Origin: Rhodobacteraceae bacterium DSL-40 | Lineage (GTDB): Bacteria; Pseudomonadota; Alphaproteobacteria; Rhodobacterales; Rhodobacteraceae | Direction: 5' to 3' | Assembly: GCA_003258405.1 (NCBI GenBank) | Contig: QKPN01000021.1 | Location: forward strand, 23,340-87,339 | DNA: 64,000 bases | The notes under the pieces: model-generated | The model's database searches: none | Seen by the model: only the letters and a program-made list of their open reading frames with translations | What the model was told of the DNA's origin: nothing | Position numbers and translations under genes: made by a program | In this document: piece after piece, positions 60,632 through 64,000 of the stretch | How positions within the stretch are numbered: the first letter of the stretch is position 1 | Layout: each line of letters begins with the position of its first letter

Positions 60632-60762
60632 CCGGGCCAGCCGCGCGCGCCGCCGTCACCCTCCCTTGTGCTTTCCGATCCGACGACGGCGGCCCCGTAC
60701 CGCCAAGCACCAGACCGCCGTCGTCTTCCACCACCACAGGCCACCGGCAAAGGAGACCCATC

Positions 60763-61302
60763 ATGGCTCAGCCGACTCTGATCCCGAATTGCGACGGCGC
60801 AAGGTTTGAATCGCTGCCGCTCGACGCCCCCCGCAACCGCTGCATCCTCGCGCTCGACCTCGGCACCTCAACCGGCTGGGCGATCCGTGGCCATGACGGC
60901 CTGATCACCAGCGGCACCGTCTCGCTGCGTCCCGGCCGCTTCGACGGGGGCGGCATGCGCTACCTGCGCTTCACCAACTGGCTGACCGAGATCGACCGGC
61001 TGTCCGGTCCTGTCGCCGCCATCTGGTTCGAGGAAGTCCGCCGCCACGCTGGCACCGACGCGAGCCACATCTACGGCGGGCTCATGGCCACGCTGACCGC
61101 ATGGGCCGAACTGCGGGGCGTGCCCTACGAGGGCGTCCCGGTCGGAACGATCAAGCGCCACGCCACCAGCAAGGGCAACGCCGATAAGGCCGCGATGATC
61201 GCCGCCGTCCGCGCCCGCGGCTTCAGCCCCGCCGACGACAACGAGGCCGACGCCATCGCCATCCTGCTATGGGCGATCGAGACGAACGGGGGTGTCGCAT
61301 GA
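60763..61302 (+). CDS. RuvC-like (RNase H fold) nuclease of phage type
   Basis: 179 aa. ILALDLGTSTGWAI near residue 29 gives the first catalytic Asp, VAAIWFEEVRRH near 88 the Glu, and DDNEADAIAILLWA near 163 the final acidic pair, the RuvC Holliday-junction resolvase pattern. AAAGGAGA precedes the ATG. It overlaps the next gene by ATGA. Probably resolves recombination intermediates during element replication. Confidence 0.82.
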   Translation: MAQPTLIPNCDGARFESLPLDAPRNRCILALDLGTSTGWAIRGHDGLITSGTVSLRPGRFDGGGMRYLRFTNWLTEIDRLSGPVAAIWFEEVRRHAGTDASHIYGGLMATLTAWAELRGVPYEGVPVGTIKRHATSKGNADKAAMIAAVRARGFSPADDNEADAIAILLWAIETNGGVA

Positions 61303-61499
61303 GATGGCATCCCCACGGTTACGGCGGCCAGCGCCGGGATCCCGAACAGGTCAAGCGCGAGGGCTGGCGCGAGCAAGGACTGCTTGCCGTCTCGCTCGAG
61401 GACGCACGCCTGACATGGCCGGAACGCGAACTCGTCCGCCAGCTGGGTGAAAAGCTCTATGGACCGCCGCCCTCCAGCGTGGGAGGGCGCCATGGATAA
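61299..61499 (+). CDS. Small phage-type protein (66 aa)
   Basis: Overlaps the RuvC-like gene by ATGA and the following DUF6362 gene by 8 bases, which argues that it is real. Basic N-terminus (MRWHPHGYGGQRRDPE) and a helical middle (SLEDARLTWPERELVRQLGEKLYG). No known domain. Confidence 0.6.
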   Translation: MRWHPHGYGGQRRDPEQVKREGWREQGLLAVSLEDARLTWPERELVRQLGEKLYGPPPSSVGGRHG

Positions 61500-61920
61500 G
61501 TGGACCCCGTCCCTCGTCGAGGCCCGTCTTGCCGAAGCGGCCCTCGTGCTGAAGCGCCTGCCCGAGCCGCGACGGCAGGGCTACTTCAGCACATGGCCCG
61601 AGATCGTCCACTCCTTCGCCGACAAGGTAGGCCAGGAGCCGAAGCCCATGCACGTGCTGCCCTCGCCGCAGGCGATCAGCCGGATGGAGGAGACGCTGAC
61701 CTGGACCGCGTGCCTCGACCCTGTCGATGGCAAGATCGTCTGGATGCGCGCCCATGGCGAGCGGTGGAAGACCATCTGCTGGACGGTCGGTCTGCAACGC
61801 TCGGCCGCCAACCAGCACTGGCTCTACGGGCTCTGCGTCATCTCGCTGAGACTCAACCGGCGTCGGTTCAATCGCAACCTGTCGAAGCGGAAGGTGATCG
61901 AGCTTGCCGGTGGCGCGTGA
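61492..61920 (+). CDS. DUF6362 protein
   Basis: 142 aa. The block RRQGYFSTWPEIVHSFADKVGQEP with ISRMEETLTWT and DGKIVWMRAHGERWKTICWTVGL, then HWLYGLCVISLRLN, is what I know as DUF6362 from prophages of Rhodobacterales. The last block looks like a helix-turn-helix of sigma-like type, so a DNA-binding role (perhaps late-gene control or terminase small-subunit-like) is possible. A 460-base gap with hairpins follows. Confidence 0.75.
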   Translation: MDKWTPSLVEARLAEAALVLKRLPEPRRQGYFSTWPEIVHSFADKVGQEPKPMHVLPSPQAISRMEETLTWTACLDPVDGKIVWMRAHGERWKTICWTVGLQRSAANQHWLYGLCVISLRLNRRRFNRNLSKRKVIELAGGA

Positions 61921-62380
61921 CCGTGCGCACCACAGGGGAAGGTGTGCGGCGGACAGTTTTCGACGGGACAGAAAAGCCGCTCGCGAGCTAGGTTCGGGAT
62001 AAGCTCGGGAGAGGCGCGCGCGGCGCGATCCCGAACGAAACCATCCTTTCGTTGGCAGGTCCGTTGGAAAAGGAAAGGCGCTGATCCTTTCCTTTCGGGC
62101 CGCTGTCCGCCCCTGCCAAGCCCCCTCGGCCGAGTTCGCGGTTCCTTCTGCGCGATATTCGTATGCTGGCGGGCGAAGCGCGGGACATCGCCAGCGACAG
62201 GGCCGGATTTTTGGGAAGCCACCCCGAAGCCGGAGCCTCGCGCGCACCGCGCAAACACCAATGAACGCTTGCGTTCCGACCGGACACCGCAGGTGGCCGC
62301 TGGACCCCGTGTGGAGTCCAGCGTGGCATCCGGAGTCCGGAAGCCACCGGCATCCACACGACCGAGGAACCTTGCCCACC
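61921..62380. other. Gap with two strong hairpins, no gene seen
   Basis: Contains GTTCGGGAT/ATCCCGAAC arms (61992-62000 and 62028-62036) and AAAGGAAAGG/CCTTTCCTTT arms (62069-62078 and 62086-62095). Open frames cross it on both strands but have no family resemblance or ribosome site. Likely terminator or processing region and promoter for the methyltransferase genes. Confidence 0.5.
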
Positions 62381-63757
62381 ATGACGCTGAGCTTCGCCCC
62401 GGACGCGATCGAGACCTGGCCGCTTGCGCGCCTGCAGCCCTACGCGAAGAACGCGAAGGCGCACGGGCCGGACCAGGTTGCGAAGATCGCCGCCAGCATG
62501 GCCGAGTTCGGCTGGACCGTGCCCTGCCTCGTCGCCGAGGACGGTGAACTGATCGCTGGCCATGGCCGCGTGCTGGCCGCGACGCAGCTCGGGCTGACCG
62601 AGGCACCGGTGATCGTGCTGGGGCATCTGACGGAGGCGCAGCGCCGGGCGTACCGCATCGCGGACAACAAGTTGACCGAACTCGGCACCTGGGACGAGAC
62701 GCTGCTCTCGGCGGAACTGAACGACCTGCTGGCCGAGGATTTCGATCTGTCGCTCGTGGGTTTCTCCGACGGCGAACTCGACAAGCTGCTGGCCTACGTC
62801 GCGGAAGACGACGGTGAAGAAGGTGGCGCCGGGGGCTCCGTGCCGCCGGTGACCATCCCCGAGCCGCCGCGCAATCCAGCCTCGCGGACCGGCGATCTCT
62901 GGATCCTTGGCGACCACCGGTTGCTCTGCGGCGACAGCACCAGCGCTGCCGACGTGCGCCGCCTGATGAACGGCGAGCGGGCGATCCTGTTCGCGACCGA
63001 CCCGCCATACCTCGTCGATTACGACGGCTCGAACCACCCGACTCGCAACAAGGATTGGTCGGCGTCCTACGGCACGACCTGGGACGACAGTTCGCAGGGC
63101 GCAGAGCTTTACGACGGCTTCATCTTGGCGGCCGTGGCCGAGGCGATCACCGAGGATGCGGCCTGGTACTGCTGGCACGCGTCGCGCCGCCAGGCGATGC
63201 TGGAGGCTTGCTGGGAAAAGGCCGGCGCCTTCGTCCACCAACAGATCATCTGGGTGAAGGACCGGGGCGTCCTGACCCGCTCCCATTACCTCTGGAAACA
63301 CGAGCCCTGCTTCATGGGCTGGCGCCGCCCCAACCGTCCGCCGAAGGTGGCCGAGGAAACGCTGCCATCGACATGGGCGCTGCCCAGCTTCGCCAAGGAC
63401 GAGCGTCCCGACCATCCGACGCCGAAACCGCTCGACGCCTTCGGCATCCCGATGCGCCAGCATGTGGCGCGCGGCGGGCTCTGCTACGAGCCGTTCTGCG
63501 GCTCCGGCTCGCAGATAATGGCGGGCGAGGCGAACGGCCGGCGCGTCTTCGCGATGGAGATCAGCCCGGCCTATGTCGATGTCGCCGTGGAGCGCTGGCA
63601 GGCAGAGACCGGCCGCGAAGCAATACTCAACGGCGACGGACGGACCTTCGCGCAGCTGAGGACCGAGCGGCTGGGCGACGATGCCGTACCCCCGGCCGAT
63701 ACGCCAGAAACGGACGCCGCCCCCGAACCCGCGCGAAAGCGCAAGACCGCTGCGTGA
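62381..63757 (+). CDS. ParB-like domain fused to beta-class DNA methyltransferase
   Basis: 458 aa. Residues 1-100 are a ParB/Srx-type nuclease-like domain (RLQPYAKNAKAHG, LIAGHGRVLAATQLGL, YRIADNKLTELGTWD). Residues 180-430 are an N4/N6 amino-methyltransferase: catalytic D-P-P-Y near residue 208 and, later, YEPFCGSGSQIMAGE as the SAM-binding motif, which follows motif IV as in beta/CcrM types. The Asp usual before PF is Glu here. Phage enzymes of this type protect element DNA from restriction. ATG 62381 starts the ParB part. The next methyltransferase starts two bases after the stop. Confidence 0.85.
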   Translation: MTLSFAPDAIETWPLARLQPYAKNAKAHGPDQVAKIAASMAEFGWTVPCLVAEDGELIAGHGRVLAATQLGLTEAPVIVLGHLTEAQRRAYRIADNKLTELGTWDETLLSAELNDLLAEDFDLSLVGFSDGELDKLLAYVAEDDGEEGGAGGSVPPVTIPEPPRNPASRTGDLWILGDHRLLCGDSTSAADVRRLMNGERAILFATDPPYLVDYDGSNHPTRNKDWSASYGTTWDDSSQGAELYDGFILAAVAEAITEDAAWYCWHASRRQAMLEACWEKAGAFVHQQIIWVKDRGVLTRSHYLWKHEPCFMGWRRPNRPPKVAEETLPSTWALPSFAKDERPDHPTPKPLDAFGIPMRQHVARGGLCYEPFCGSGSQIMAGEANGRRVFAMEISPAYVDVAVERWQAETGREAILNGDGRTFAQLRTERLGDDAVPPADTPETDAAPEPARKRKTAA

Positions 63758-63758
63758 C

Positions 63759-64000
63759 ATGCATGACCTGGCTTTACCTTCCTCCGGAAGCGCTTCCGGA
63801 GCCGGAGACGCATGCCTGTTCGGCCTCTCCCTCTGCTCCGGCGCGGGCGGGCTCGACCTCGGGCTCGCCATCGCCATCCCCGGATATCGTGCTGTGGGCC
63901 ATGTCGAACGGGAAACCTACGCCGCAGCCACTCTCGTGGCGCGGATGGAAGACGCGTCCCTGGATCAGGCTGTTGTCTGGGACGACGTTGGAACCTTCGA
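63759..64000 (+). CDS. DNA (cytosine-5) methyltransferase, N-terminal part (3' cut by window edge)
   Basis: An ATG at 63759, one base past the preceding stop codon, opens a frame to the end of the window: after 24 residues comes LFGLSLCSGAGGLDLGLAIAIPGYR, with the motif I F-x-G-x-G variant S-L-C-S-G-A-G-G-L-D-L-G and then VGHVERETYAAATLVARME, the SAM-binding start of C5 methyltransferases. About 80 residues are visible, so the catalytic PCQ motif lies outside. With the preceding enzyme it forms a two-methyltransferase block. Confidence 0.82.
   Translation, partial: MHDLALPSSGSASGAGDACLFGLSLCSGAGGLDLGLAIAIPGYRAVGHVERETYAAATLVARMEDASLDQAVVWDDVGTF

Larger units (their letters stand above)
60423..60762. 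other. Non-coding, palindrome-rich gap; candidate replication origin
   Basis: 340 bases without a convincing gene in a stretch where genes otherwise overlap. It is poorer in GC at its left end than the genes around it and holds repeated ACTCAT words, AGTTAGGT twice (60481 and 60563 region), an 18-bp palindrome and a 12-bp-arm inverted repeat. An origin, or a control region for the following genes, are both possible. A frame at 60428-60781 exists but is unlikely to be a gene. Confidence 0.5.

Noticed and set aside
60428..60781. 117-codon plus-strand frame in the palindrome-rich gap
   Set aside because: It runs over palindromes and repeats, ends in low-complexity Pro/Arg sequence, and overlaps the well-supported RuvC-like start. 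No family resemblance.
61942..62547. Open frame through the hairpin gap into the methyltransferase gene
   Set aside because: It runs out of frame with the ParB domain and has no ribosome site or domain.
1..64000. CRISPR array or insertion sequence
   Set aside because: No regularly spaced repeats and no transposase frames with terminal inverted repeats were seen anywhere.

Overview
The window reads as high-GC chromosomal DNA of an alphaproteobacterium, most likely a Rhodobacterales (Rhodobacter/Paracoccus-type) species. This is inferred from the inositol gene set, the recombinase/DUF2924 module, and the DUF6511/DUF6362 prophage genes; there is no rRNA marker in the window. About two thirds is catabolic and stress chromosome. 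From about 40.4 kb onward it becomes accessory: a tRNA-Ser, a large NACHT-type defence protein, then a prophage-like element that runs off the right edge.

Left part (1-13.9 kb): the end of threonine aldolase, glutaminase, an alpha/beta hydrolase, a DsbA-like isomerase, PRPP synthetase (prs) and a four-heme TsdBA-type thiosulfate dehydrogenase fusion. Next comes a quinone-detoxification cluster resembling Bacillus mhqOD plus azoreductase: a dioxygenase-hydrolase fusion, an FMN reductase, a second ring-cleaving dioxygenase and a LysR regulator. It is followed by a small membrane protein and by mmsA with a divergent LysR regulator and a clear palindromic operator between them.

Inositol region (13.8-27.3 kb): a LacI regulator and a TauE-like permease diverge from iolG across two near-identical palindromic operators. 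The rightward run is iolG, a sugar-phosphate isomerase, an ABC transporter (binding protein, permease, ATPase), a second Gfo/Idh dehydrogenase, iolC fused to DUF2090, iolD, iolE and iolB. With mmsA nearby, the window can encode uptake of an inositol and its whole conversion to acetyl-CoA and dihydroxyacetone phosphate.

Amidase and catechol region (27.4-34.4 kb): a Tat-exported formamidase/acetamidase diverges from a remarkable protein in which an AraC-type regulator is fused to a second complete formamidase. Then a LysR regulator diverges from a dinucleotide-binding oxidoreductase, a DoxX protein and a catechol-dioxygenase-like VOC protein, an arrangement like Bacillus catDE.

Decay zone (34.4-40.1 kb): an intact ThDP enzyme and an intact uronate dehydrogenase sit among frameshifted remnants of hyuA, hyuB, an aspartate aminotransferase, an FAD oxidoreductase and an SDR-like frame.

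Accessory part (40.4-64 kb): tRNA-Ser(CGA), a 1451-aa HNH-NACHT-helical-repeat protein, and a four-gene operon with ATGA overlaps (74-aa protein, DUF2924, large serine recombinase, small HTH-like protein). Then come a leftward XRE regulator / ImmA-IrrE protease / Abi-C operon and, divergently, DUF2188 and two unknown genes. The rest is a rightward phage-like replication set: excisionase-like HTH, Sak4-like ATPase, helicase, DUF6511, Cas4-like nuclease, primase-helicase, RuvC-like nuclease, DUF6362, ParB-methyltransferase and a cytosine methyltransferase cut by the edge. A palindrome-rich gap after the primase-helicase is a candidate origin. The leads I rank highest are the AraC-formamidase fusion, the HNH-NACHT protein, and the XRE/ImmA/Abi-C switch with its divergent unknown genes.
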